This document shows positions 1 through 6,040 of a stretch of DNA of 10,828 nucleotides, piece after piece. The DNA lies in contig PEXL01000044.1 of NCBI GenBank assembly GCA_002779065.1, positions 1-10,828 of the forward strand, read 5' to 3'. The first letter of the stretch is position 1; every line of letters begins with the position of its first letter. The position numbers were made by a program, and so were the translations under genes. Under the pieces are notes generated by a model that saw only the letters and a program-made list of their open reading frames with translations, was not told where the DNA came from and did not search any database. The DNA is from Candidatus Diapherotrites archaeon CG08_land_8_20_14_0_20_34_12 (GTDB lineage: Archaea > Iainarchaeota > Iainarchaeia > Iainarchaeales > 0-14-0-20-34-12).

Positions 1-224
1 AAAAATGGCAAATATCCCGAATGGTCCAAATGGGCATGCGACAGAAAAATAGAATTTATCTTAGGGATTAAGTTTAATGGAATTTTTGGAAATCTGTTTT
101 CACCTTCTGCCCCCAAATTTATGCCTGCGTCCATTAAAAATTTTCTAGAACCATAATCAACAAGCAAGCAGCTTCTCCCTACTTCCTTAGAAGCACCATA
201 AAATGTAATTTTTAGCTTAACCAA
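1..224 (-). CDS. Partial beta-CASP metallo-beta-lactamase ribonuclease (archaeal CPSF-like), N-terminal 74 residues
   Basis: This minus-strand frame is open from 224 to the left edge. It encodes about 74 residues of an MBL-fold RNA nuclease of the archaeal CPSF / RNase J superfamily, enzymes that process or degrade RNA with two zinc ions. Visible are the first MBL strand (ITFYGASKEVGRSCLLVDYG, residues 6-25), the metal-fold aspartate in LMDAG (residues 30-34), and the zinc motif HxHxDH as SHAHLDHSG (residues 62-70). The family normally exceeds 400 residues, so most of the gene lies outside the window. No KH domain precedes the MBL fold, which resembles the KH-less aCPSF2 type more than aCPSF1. 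I chose TTG at 224-222 as the start because GGTG lies 5 bases upstream (233-230) and no in-frame ATG is nearby. The family is clear; the exact subfamily is inferred. Confidence 0.85.
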   Translation of the reverse strand, partial: MVKLKITFYGASKEVGRSCLLVDYGSRKFLMDAGINLGAEGENRFPKIPLNLIPKINSIFLSHAHLDHSGYLPF

Positions 225-377
225 AATCGCACCATTTGCCCAATTGTTTTATTTTAATGAAATTAGCGGTAATGTGCTTTTAATAGTTAGTAAAAAGGAA
301 CGAATAAATAAAAATGGCTTAAAAGTGCTGTTTTTGGGGTTTTAGGCCAGTATTTTCCAAAAAAGTGTGTTTTTAAG

Positions 378-387
378 CTTATATAAA
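378..387 (+). promoter_or_regulatory. Candidate TATA box for the transglutaminase-like gene
   Basis: CTTATATAAA lies in a strongly AT-rich stretch and matches the archaeal TATA consensus. Its centre is only about 20 bases before ATG 402, a little close for a leaderless start there. The true transcription start or the start codon may therefore differ. The rest of 225-401 shows no gene on either strand. Confidence 0.4.
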
Positions 388-401
388 TATATATTATGTA
401 G

Positions 402-1013
402 ATGCAATCAGCTACTTGTTTCAATAAGGAATGTTCTGCAAAGGTAAAGCTCTGCGAACTTATTTTGAGAAAATATGCCAAGGTAATAAATGAAAGTGAA
501 ACAAAAACAATTGGCCAGATAAAATCAATGGTTAACCCTGATGATTTAAGTTTAGCTTCTTTTATTTCTGAATTTAGGGAAGACGCATATAATTATGATA
601 AAAATTTCCTTGAGGTTTTAAGGAAGATATTTGAGTTTATTCAGAAAGAATTTACCTATATTGAATTGGATATTGAACTAAATTATTGGTTAAGCTCGAA
701 AGAGATTATTACCAATAAAATAGGGGATGATGAAGATTTAGCGATGTTTCTTTGCAATGTGGCAAGGGCATTAGGAAATAAGGACTGTTTTGTAATAATG
801 TCTGAATTGAGCAATCTGACTTTGCATAGTTTCGTGCTTATTACTATTGGAGAAAAAAATTACATTTTAGATCCTTGCCAGAACCATAAATTTGAACAAT
901 TTTCAGGCAGCAGGGAAGAAGTAATACAAAAATATACCTTCAAGCAAGCGCACATAAAAAACTTTGTTAGTATGTTTAATGATGTTGAATATAAACAATT
1001 TTTGAGTGAGTAA
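402..1013 (+). CDS. Transglutaminase-like domain protein lacking the canonical cysteine
   Basis: This 203-residue protein has no signal peptide or membrane segment. Residues about 94-160 match the transglutaminase-like core: a YWLSSKEIITNKIGDDEDLAM stretch, where active relatives read W.SP.E....GDCDDLA, then a helix with ARALG (121-125), HSFVLI (His142) and the strand NYILDPC (Asp157). These supply the usual His and Asp of the triad. The nucleophile position holds Asp110 instead of Cys; the nearest cysteine, Cys118, is two helical turns later. The N-terminal about 90 residues are helical and not recognised. The protein is either catalytically dead and binds a peptide or partner, or works differently. 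ATG 402 is the first start in frame with no clear Shine-Dalgarno. The Nudix gene follows 34 bases later on the same strand. The fold call is by motif pattern; substrate and role are unknown. Confidence 0.65.
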   Translation: MQSATCFNKECSAKVKLCELILRKYAKVINESETKTIGQIKSMVNPDDLSLASFISEFREDAYNYDKNFLEVLRKIFEFIQKEFTYIELDIELNYWLSSKEIITNKIGDDEDLAMFLCNVARALGNKDCFVIMSELSNLTLHSFVLITIGEKNYILDPCQNHKFEQFSGSREEVIQKYTFKQAHIKNFVSMFNDVEYKQFLSE

Positions 1014-1027
1014 TTTTTTTAAAAATT
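1012..1027 (+). terminator. T-run / AT palindrome between the first two plus-strand genes
   Basis: Seven T residues (1014-1020), beginning right after the stop codon, are followed by AAAAATT. The stretch forms a perfect AT palindrome with arms AATTTTT and AAAAATT. A T-run is the usual archaeal termination signal, so this may end the upstream transcript. It could equally be a TATA-like element for the Nudix gene. Confidence 0.3.
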
Positions 1028-1037
1028 ATTTTTGAAA

Positions 1038-1042
1038 GGTGA
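1038..1042 (+). promoter_or_regulatory. Shine-Dalgarno GGTGA deciding the Nudix start
   Basis: GGTGA pairs with the archaeal 16S 3' end (ATCACC) and sits 5 bases before ATG 1048. The in-frame GTG at 1039 is part of this site and so is not the likely start. Confidence 0.6.
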
Positions 1043-1047
1043 AAAAA

Positions 1048-1464
1048 ATGACTGAGCATAAAAGCGCTGGTTTTATTGTGTACAAAGATAATCCTCGCGA
1101 ATTCTTAATGTTGCATTATGTAAAAAATCACTGGGATTTTCCAAAAGGGCATATTGAAAAAGGCGAGAATGAAATTAAGGCGGCATTGCGTGAATTAAAG
1201 GAAGAAACAGGCATTGATAAAATAGATATAATGCCTTTTTTTAAGGAAGTAAGCGAATACTATTTTAGGGATGAAACAAAATTAAATCACAAAACTGTTG
1301 TTTTTTATATAGGTAAAGCACATGGTTCTGAAGTAACTATTTCTGATGAACATACTGGTTATGCCTGGCTGTCATTTGAAAAAGCACTTGATCAAATGAC
1401 ATATAGGAATTCAAAGGAACTTTTGAAAAAAGCAAATAATTTTTTGAAGAAATATAAAATATAG
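1048..1464 (+). CDS. Nudix hydrolase, diadenosine tetraphosphatase (Ap4A hydrolase)-like
   Basis: This 138-residue protein has a complete Nudix box at about residues 34-56. It begins GHIEKGE and ends RELKEETGI, matching GX5EX7REUXEEXGU with all metal-binding glutamates present. The preceding HWDFPKGH and the N-terminal SAGFIVYK are typical of the small asymmetric Ap4A hydrolases (bis(5'-nucleosyl)-tetraphosphatase). These cytosolic enzymes clear dinucleoside polyphosphates made by aminoacyl-tRNA synthetases. Length fits the family. Substrate cannot be fixed from the motif, so another NDP-X is possible. An upstream GTG at 1039 would add three residues, but ATG 1048 is better placed behind GGTGA. 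The gene ends one base before the convergent stop of the next gene. Confidence 0.85.
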   Translation: MTEHKSAGFIVYKDNPREFLMLHYVKNHWDFPKGHIEKGENEIKAALRELKEETGIDKIDIMPFFKEVSEYYFRDETKLNHKTVVFYIGKAHGSEVTISDEHTGYAWLSFEKALDQMTYRNSKELLKKANNFLKKYKI

Positions 1465-1465
1465 C

Positions 1466-1669
1466 CTAATCAGGCAGCCGTGAAATTTTTTTCTTTACTA
1501 TAGGGTCTTCAAAAATTCTTTCATAAAGCTTAGAAAAAAACTTGGTTTCAATCCTCTTGGGCAACTTATATGCATCTACTATTGCATCAAATAAAAAAAA
1601 TGCCTCTCCCTTATTCCAGAAACTTATCCCCTTAACTTCCGACAAAAATTCCCTAAAAAAATATGCCAC
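1466..1669 (-). CDS. Small unrecognised protein, start uncertain (possible frameshift)
   Basis: From GTG 1669 this frame gives 67 residues ending KKKISRLPD. I do not recognise the family. Composition (aromatic and acidic residues mixed with lysine, no hydrophobic segment) and codon choice (gca, gaa, aag, agg, ata, gat) look like the window's genuine genes, whereas the opposite-strand frame uses unlike C-ending codons. The frame stays open and protein-like for 22 more codons, to 1735, reading GLARADFKDPASIINAFGND before GTG 1669, but contains no ATG/GTG/TTG there; the only ATG (1734) is one base out of frame. A lost base near 1726-1731, a non-canonical start, or a decayed gene would each explain this. 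It lies downstream of the 1760-2122 gene on the same strand and ends one base from the Nudix stop. Confidence 0.45.
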   Translation of the reverse strand: MAYFFREFLSEVKGISFWNKGEAFFLFDAIVDAYKLPKRIETKFFSKLYERIFEDPIVKKKISRLPD

Positions 1670-1759
1670 ATCATTGCCAAAAGCATTAATGATTGACGCA
1701 GGATCTTTAAAGTCTGCTCTTGCCAGACCTGCATACTAAAAACAACTATTCTTTTAGAC

Positions 1760-2122
1760 TCACCCCCTCAAACTAGACAAAAAGAGGTCAAATTGAATCC
1801 CTTTCCCCATAAACATTGAAACCCCCTTGCGCAAGTAGGGTTCTTTAGGGTACTTTCCCCCTATGCATATATTATGCTTCTGCATCATAAACGGCTCTTC
1901 CACAGAAACCCCTGCTTTAATAAGCATTTCAACTAAATCTGCGTGCCGCAAATGCCTCTCACCCTTGAGAAAAATGCTGCCTCTTTGCCCATGGGCTACT
2001 TTAATGCTAGGTCCAAAATCCCTTTGACTATGTACTGAAAAGTCCAAATGCTCTGATTCAACTACAGGGGTTACATATTTGGGCTTGTGCCTTGGGACTG
2101 CAGGTAATTTCCTTGGTCGCAT
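1760..2122 (-). CDS. Conserved-looking small basic protein of unknown function
   Basis: This encodes 120 residues with no signal peptide or membrane segment. The N-terminus is proline- and basic-rich (MRPRKLPAVPRHKPKY), followed by a His-rich middle (HLDFSVH, GERHLRHADLVEMLIKAG) and a C-terminal part with MQKHNICIGGKYPKEPYLRKG. Codon use matches the neighbours and the frame has normal amino-acid balance, so I take it as a real gene. I cannot name the family. The charged N-terminus could contact nucleic acid, but that is a guess. ATG 2122 fits a leaderless start, with an AT-rich box centred about 26 bases upstream (2145-2152) shared with the divergent mutase gene. The possibly frameshifted small gene follows in the same direction and may be co-transcribed. 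Confidence 0.6.
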   Translation of the reverse strand: MRPRKLPAVPRHKPKYVTPVVESEHLDFSVHSQRDFGPSIKVAHGQRGSIFLKGERHLRHADLVEMLIKAGVSVEEPFMMQKHNICIGGKYPKEPYLRKGVSMFMGKGIQFDLFLSSLRG

Positions 2123-2144
2123 ACCTAATAATGTACTCCAAAGC

Positions 2145-2152
2145 TTTTTAAT
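2145..2152. promoter_or_regulatory. Candidate shared TATA element between divergent genes
   Basis: TTTTTAAT (ATTAAAAA on the minus strand) is the main AT box in the 58-base divergent gap. Its centre is about 26 bases from ATG 2122 (minus) and about 32 bases from ATG 2181 (plus). Both fit leaderless or near-leaderless transcripts. An AAGC tract precedes it on the plus strand. Confidence 0.4.
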
Positions 2153-2180
2153 TGCTTAAACTGCAAGTTTTATGTTATAT

Positions 2181-3620
2181 ATGCAGCTTGAAAAAACAAT
2201 GTTTAGGGAATATGACATTCGCGGCTTGGTTGATAAAGAATTGACTAAGGAAGCAGCAAAAGCCATAGGAAAGGCCTTTGGTACTTTCCTTTTGAAAAGA
2301 AAAATTAGAGATTGCATTATTGGGCATGATGCACGCGAATATTCTGAAAGATTACAAGATGCTTTTACTGAAGGCCTTACCAGCACAGGGATAAATGCTA
2401 TTGATATTGGCTTAGTTATAACCCCAATTACTTATTTTGCACAGGTGCATTTTAAGGTAAAAGGCTGTGCAATGATTACTGCTTCGCATAATCCTAATGG
2501 GTGGTCTGGTTTCAAATTAGGCTATGATTATGCAAAAACACTTCTGCCTGAAGACATAAAAGAAATTTATGGGATAATTGAAAAAGAAAAATTCATTAAA
2601 GGAAAAAAAACCGGAAAGGTAAAGAAAAAAGAAATTTTGAATGATTATATAAAAGATCTGATTTCAAAGGTGAAAATAAAGCCAGAGAATAGAGCAAAAG
2701 GAAAATCAGAAAATGAAGCACAAAAAAATAAAAAATTCAAAATTGTGATTAATGCAAGGAATGGAACTGCTTCAGAAATTGCCCCGCCTCTTTTTGAAAA
2801 AGCTGGCTGTGAAGTAATAAGACAATTTTGCAGGATTGATTTCAATTCTCCGAATGGGAACGCAGACCCTTCATTAGATGAAATGTTGAATGAAACAGGC
2901 AAGAAAGTCAGGAAGGAAAAAGCGGATTTGGGATTTGCATTTGATGGTGATGGTGACAGATTAGGAATTGTGGATGAAAAAGGCAATGCAATATATCCAG
3001 ACAGATGGCTCATTCTTTTAGCAAAGGGCATACTTAAAAAATACCCAAAATCAAAGATTGTTTTTGATGTTAAATGCACAAAGGCCCTGGCTGATGAGAT
3101 TTCAAAATGCAGTGGAGTCCCTGTGATGTGGAAAACCGGGCATTCACATATCAAAAAGAAAGCCCATGAAATAAAAGCAGCATTAGCCGGAGAAAGGTCT
3201 GGTCACATATTTTTCCTGAAAGGATATTATGGCTATGACGATGCCTGTTTTGCTGGATTGAAAATTCTTGAATTCCTTTCCGAAGAAAACAAAAAAATGT
3301 CAGAATTGATTGATGATTTGCCAAAATATTATTCAAGCCCAGTAATACACGCACATTGCAATGATAAAGCAAAATATCAAATTGTGAATTCTTTAATCAA
3401 AATTTTCAAGAAAAAATTCCCTGGAAAGGTAAATGATATTAATGGCGCCCGCTTGGAATTTGAAGATGGTTTTGGTTTAGTAAGGGCTTCTTCAAACCTG
3501 CCAGCACTTGTTTTGGTGTTTGAGGCAAAAAGCCAGAAAAGGCTTGATGAAATAATTGAAGTATTTAAAAAAGAACTTTCAAATTTCAAAGAAATAGGGG
3601 AATGGAAATTTGGGGGATAA
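2181..3620 (+). CDS. manB: Phosphomannomutase / phosphoglucomutase (alpha-D-phosphohexomutase)
   Basis: This enzyme isomerises hexose 6-phosphate and hexose 1-phosphate through a phosphoserine, feeding nucleotide-sugar and glycan synthesis. All four functional loops of the family are present (numbering from ATG 2181): FREYDIRG near the N-terminus, the phosphoserine loop TASHNP (Ser102), the metal loop FDGDGDR (Asp255/257/259), the sugar loop GERSGH (337-342), and the phosphate loop VRASSNLPAL (from Arg435). The sugar loop is of PMM/PGM rather than GlmM (GEQSGH) type, but substrate preference is not certain. At 479 residues it is slightly long, because of a lysine-rich, low-complexity stretch at about 137-187 between domains 1 and 2. 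ATG 2172 would add three residues; ATG 2181 better fits the TATA box at 2145-2152. Divergent from the unknown gene at 1760-2122. Confidence 0.88.
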   Translation: MQLEKTMFREYDIRGLVDKELTKEAAKAIGKAFGTFLLKRKIRDCIIGHDAREYSERLQDAFTEGLTSTGINAIDIGLVITPITYFAQVHFKVKGCAMITASHNPNGWSGFKLGYDYAKTLLPEDIKEIYGIIEKEKFIKGKKTGKVKKKEILNDYIKDLISKVKIKPENRAKGKSENEAQKNKKFKIVINARNGTASEIAPPLFEKAGCEVIRQFCRIDFNSPNGNADPSLDEMLNETGKKVRKEKADLGFAFDGDGDRLGIVDEKGNAIYPDRWLILLAKGILKKYPKSKIVFDVKCTKALADEISKCSGVPVMWKTGHSHIKKKAHEIKAALAGERSGHIFFLKGYYGYDDACFAGLKILEFLSEENKKMSELIDDLPKYYSSPVIHAHCNDKAKYQIVNSLIKIFKKKFPGKVNDINGARLEFEDGFGLVRASSNLPALVLVFEAKSQKRLDEIIEVFKKELSNFKEIGEWKFGG

Positions 3621-3694
3621 CCTTAAACCAAACCATTTTTTAAAGATTTTCTAAGTTAATTAGGCGGTATTATAATTCTTTTTTCAATTTAATA

Positions 3695-3700
3695 GGGGGT
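3695..3700 (+). promoter_or_regulatory. Purine-rich Shine-Dalgarno of the GAPDH gene
   Basis: GGGGGT lies 4 bases before ATG 3705. Upstream, TTTTTAAA at 3637-3644 could be a TATA box giving a leader of about 38 bases that contains this site. TATTATAAT at 3668-3676 is an alternative that would give an almost leaderless mRNA. The T-run at 3636-3641 may also end the mutase transcript. Confidence 0.4.
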
Positions 3701-3704
3701 CATT

Positions 3705-4700
3705 ATGGTAAGAGTTGCAATAAATGGTTTTGGAAGGATTGGAAGGGCTTTCTTCAGGGCTGGATACAAAAAATTGGAAATAGTTGCAATAAATGATTTG
3801 GCTGCCCCAGGCCAATTAGCCTATCTTTTGAAACATGATTCAGTTTATGGTAGATTTAATGCAAAGGTTGAGGTAAAAGACAAAAGCCTTTTTGTTGATG
3901 GAAAAGAAGTAAAAATATTTGGGGAAAAAGATCCTGCGGCTTTGCCTTGGACCTCATTAAAGGTTGGTTTTGTAGTTGAAAGCACCGGACTTTTTAGAGA
4001 CACTGCTTCTTGCAATAAACATATTCAGGCAGGGGCAAAAAAAGTTTTGGTATCTGCCCCGCCAAAAGGCACTGATGTTAAACAGCTTGTTATTGGGGTG
4101 AATGAAAAGGAATATGACCCAAGCAAACACCACATAGTAAGCAATGCTTCCTGTACAACAAATTCCTTAGCACCAATTGTAAAACTTTTAGATGATGCAT
4201 ATGGAATTGATAAGGGGTTTATGACAACCATCCATGCATACACTCAAGATCAAAGATTATTGGATTCAACACATTCTGATTTAAGAAGGGCAAGAAGTGC
4301 TGCAATTAATATTATCCCTACAACAACAGGTGCAGCAAGTGCTGTTGGTGAAGTAATGCCTCACATGAAGGGAAAGCTTGATGGGATTGCATTAAGGGTT
4401 CCTGTTGCGGATGGCTCAATTACTGATTTTACTGTTTTGGTAAAGAGGGAAACAACTGCTGAAGAGGTAAATAATTTAGTAAAGAAGGCAGCGCAGGCAA
4501 ACCTCAAAGGAATAGTGGAATACTCTGAAGAAGAATTGGTAAGCTCGGACATTATTGGCAATACCCATTCATCCATCTTTGATTCAGGGCAGACAATGGT
4601 TAATAAAAATCTGGTAAAAGTATGCATGTGGTATGATAATGAATGTGGATATTCAAACAGATTAGTTGATTTAATATTATTAATGAATGGTAAAAAATAG
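3705..4700 (+). CDS. gap: Glyceraldehyde-3-phosphate dehydrogenase, bacterial/eukaryotic (class I) type
   Basis: This 331-residue enzyme converts glyceraldehyde 3-phosphate, phosphate and NAD(P) to 1,3-bisphosphoglycerate, in glycolysis or in reverse. The Rossmann motif is NGFGRIGR (7-14), Asp32 follows the second strand, the catalytic motif is SNASCTTN with Cys150, the catalytic base is His177 (TTIHAYTQDQ), and TTTGAA (206-211) and the C-terminal WYDNECGYSNR (309-319) are intact. This is the bacterial-type sequence, not the archaeal class II enzyme, whose catalytic motif differs. At the positions equivalent to Bacillus Leu187-Pro188 it has Ser188-Thr189, a change seen in NADP-using photosynthetic GAPDHs, so cofactor use may be NADP or dual. 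The PGK gene follows after 57 bases in the same direction without an obvious terminator, suggesting a two-gene operon. Confidence 0.95.
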   Translation: MVRVAINGFGRIGRAFFRAGYKKLEIVAINDLAAPGQLAYLLKHDSVYGRFNAKVEVKDKSLFVDGKEVKIFGEKDPAALPWTSLKVGFVVESTGLFRDTASCNKHIQAGAKKVLVSAPPKGTDVKQLVIGVNEKEYDPSKHHIVSNASCTTNSLAPIVKLLDDAYGIDKGFMTTIHAYTQDQRLLDSTHSDLRRARSAAINIIPTTTGAASAVGEVMPHMKGKLDGIALRVPVADGSITDFTVLVKRETTAEEVNNLVKKAAQANLKGIVEYSEEELVSSDIIGNTHSSIFDSGQTMVNKNLVKVCMWYDNECGYSNRLVDLILLMNGKK

Positions 4701-4757
4701 AAACTAATAAGCAAAAAAATGAGGATATAGAATATGTAAAAAATCAAAGATGAACCT

Positions 4758-5966
4758 ATGATATCACTTGATAATTTCAAATTCATAAGCAAAGAAAAAA
4801 TAGCTGGAAAAACAGTTATTTTAAGGGCTGATTTAAATTCAACTGTTGAAGCCGGAAAATTAATTCCCGGCCCAAAATTAAAAAAGCATGCTGATGAAAT
4901 AAAAAAATTAAGTGATGAAGGCGCCAAATTAATTGTAATAAGCCATCAGGGAAGGAAAAATTCTGATGATTTTATCGAATTAAAACAGCACAGAAGGGAG
5001 ATTGAGAAATTAATCAAAAAAAGAATCCAGTTTAGCGACTGGAAAAACAAGAAAGAGATGGAAAAGAAGATTAAGGGAATGAAAAAAGGGGACGTTCTCC
5101 TTATGGGTAATTCCCGCTTTTTAGAATATGAATGTGAGGAATTATCACCAAAGGAACATGCTGCAAAAGAAGAAATAAAAACTATTGCCAATCTTGCAGA
5201 TTTCTTTGTTGTTGATGCATTAAGCATTGCACACAGGTCGCATGCAACTGTTGTGGGATTTATTCCTTTGTTGCCATCATATATTGGCCCGTATTTAGAA
5301 AAAGAATTAAGGGCTTTGAAGGAATTAAAACCAAACAACAATGTTTTATTGCTTGGGGGGATGAAACCTGCTGACTCACTTAAAGTAATTAAAAGTGCAT
5401 TGGAAGAGGATAGGGCATCTAAAGTTTTGCTTGGGGGAATTTTAGGTGAATTAGCTCTGAAAGCATTAGGATATTCTTTAGGAAAGAAAGATATGTTTAT
5501 TGAAGAAAAAGGGTTTTTGCCATTGGTTGAAGAATTCGAGGCATTATTTGCAAAACATAAGGATAGATTAGTTGTTCCTGTTGATTTTGCAATTGAAAGG
5601 AATGGTAAAAGGGAAATATTGCTCGTAAAAGATTTGCCTGTGGAATATAATATTTATGATATAGGCCCAAAAACAATTGAAGAATTCTCAAAAGCAATAA
5701 AGGAAGCAAATACTGTTGTTTTTAACGGCCCTCTTGGAAGATTTGAGGATGAGAGATTTGCTGAGGGGACAAAAAAAGTTGTTGATGCAATAGTAAACTC
5801 AAACTGCTTCTCCCTTATAGGCGGGGGGGATACATTAACATGCTTGCAACAATTAGGGTTTAAGGAAGAGCAATTCTCGCATGTTAGTTTGGCTGGAAAA
5901 GCCTTGCTTGGTTTCCTGTCTGGAAAAAAACTTATTGCATTAACTGTTTTGGAAAGTTACGATTAA
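4758..5966 (+). CDS. pgk: Phosphoglycerate kinase, archaeal type, with divergent loops
   Basis: This kinase moves phosphate between 1,3-bisphosphoglycerate and ADP, using the product of the adjacent GAPDH. At 402 residues it has near-normal length. The motif order is RADLNS (23-28), SHQGR (62-66), NSRFLEYE (118-125), VDALSIAHRSHATVVG (152-167), LLLGGMKPADSLKVI (197-211), VVFNGPLGRFEDERFAEGT (320-338) and GGGDT (355-359). The pattern around GGxKxxDS and SHQGR is that of archaeal PGKs. Several usually conserved residues differ: the last glycine loop is SLAGKA (377-382) instead of STGGGA, NDAF reads VDAL, E-N-V-R-F reads G-N-S-R-F, and the expected substrate arginine after PGP is Lys40. Activity is likely but may be altered. 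ATG 4758 is the first start in frame and has no strong Shine-Dalgarno. Confidence 0.93.
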   Translation: MISLDNFKFISKEKIAGKTVILRADLNSTVEAGKLIPGPKLKKHADEIKKLSDEGAKLIVISHQGRKNSDDFIELKQHRREIEKLIKKRIQFSDWKNKKEMEKKIKGMKKGDVLLMGNSRFLEYECEELSPKEHAAKEEIKTIANLADFFVVDALSIAHRSHATVVGFIPLLPSYIGPYLEKELRALKELKPNNNVLLLGGMKPADSLKVIKSALEEDRASKVLLGGILGELALKALGYSLGKKDMFIEEKGFLPLVEEFEALFAKHKDRLVVPVDFAIERNGKREILLVKDLPVEYNIYDIGPKTIEEFSKAIKEANTVVFNGPLGRFEDERFAEGTKKVVDAIVNSNCFSLIGGGDTLTCLQQLGFKEEQFSHVSLAGKALLGFLSGKKLIALTVLESYD

Positions 5967-6000
5967 TTAAAATTTAGAGCACGAATGAAACTCTACTAAG

Positions 6001-6040
6001 TAAAAAAAATAAAAAAGTATGAACCGCTTATCGGTTCATA
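6001..6040 (-). terminator. Hairpin plus T-run ending glutamine synthetase; stop codon in the loop
   Basis: On the minus strand, arms TATGAACCG (6040-6032) and CGGTTCATA (6026-6018) pair perfectly over 9 bp around a 5-base loop, ATAAG, that contains the TAA stop of glutamine synthetase. The stem is followed by a T-rich run (6016-6001). It resembles an intrinsic terminator overlapping the end of the coding region. The plus-strand side has no following T-run, so it is unlikely to serve PGK. Confidence 0.65.

Noticed and set aside
1..156. Plus-strand open frame of about 51 codons ending at TAA 154-156
   Set aside because: It is antisense to the frame encoding the clear HxHxDH nuclease motif, and its own translation resembles no domain.
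1542..1739. Plus-strand 65-codon frame opposite the small minus-strand gene
   Set aside because: It uses many C-ending codons unlike the neighbours, while the minus strand shows the window's usual codon choice and a more protein-like composition.
1738..1760. Joining the 120-residue gene and the small downstream gene into one protein by stop readthrough
   Set aside because: They are in the same frame, but three different stops (TGA, TAA, TAG) lie between them and the linking sequence is not protein-like.
2645..3154. Long minus-strand frame inside the mutase gene
   Set aside because: It overlaps the DGDGDR-bearing conserved coding region in antisense and is low-complexity Phe/Ser/Pro, a typical shadow.
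4361..4927. 188-codon minus-strand frame across GAPDH and PGK
   Set aside because: It is antisense to two strongly conserved enzymes and phenylalanine/serine-rich, as expected from reversed Lys/Glu codons.
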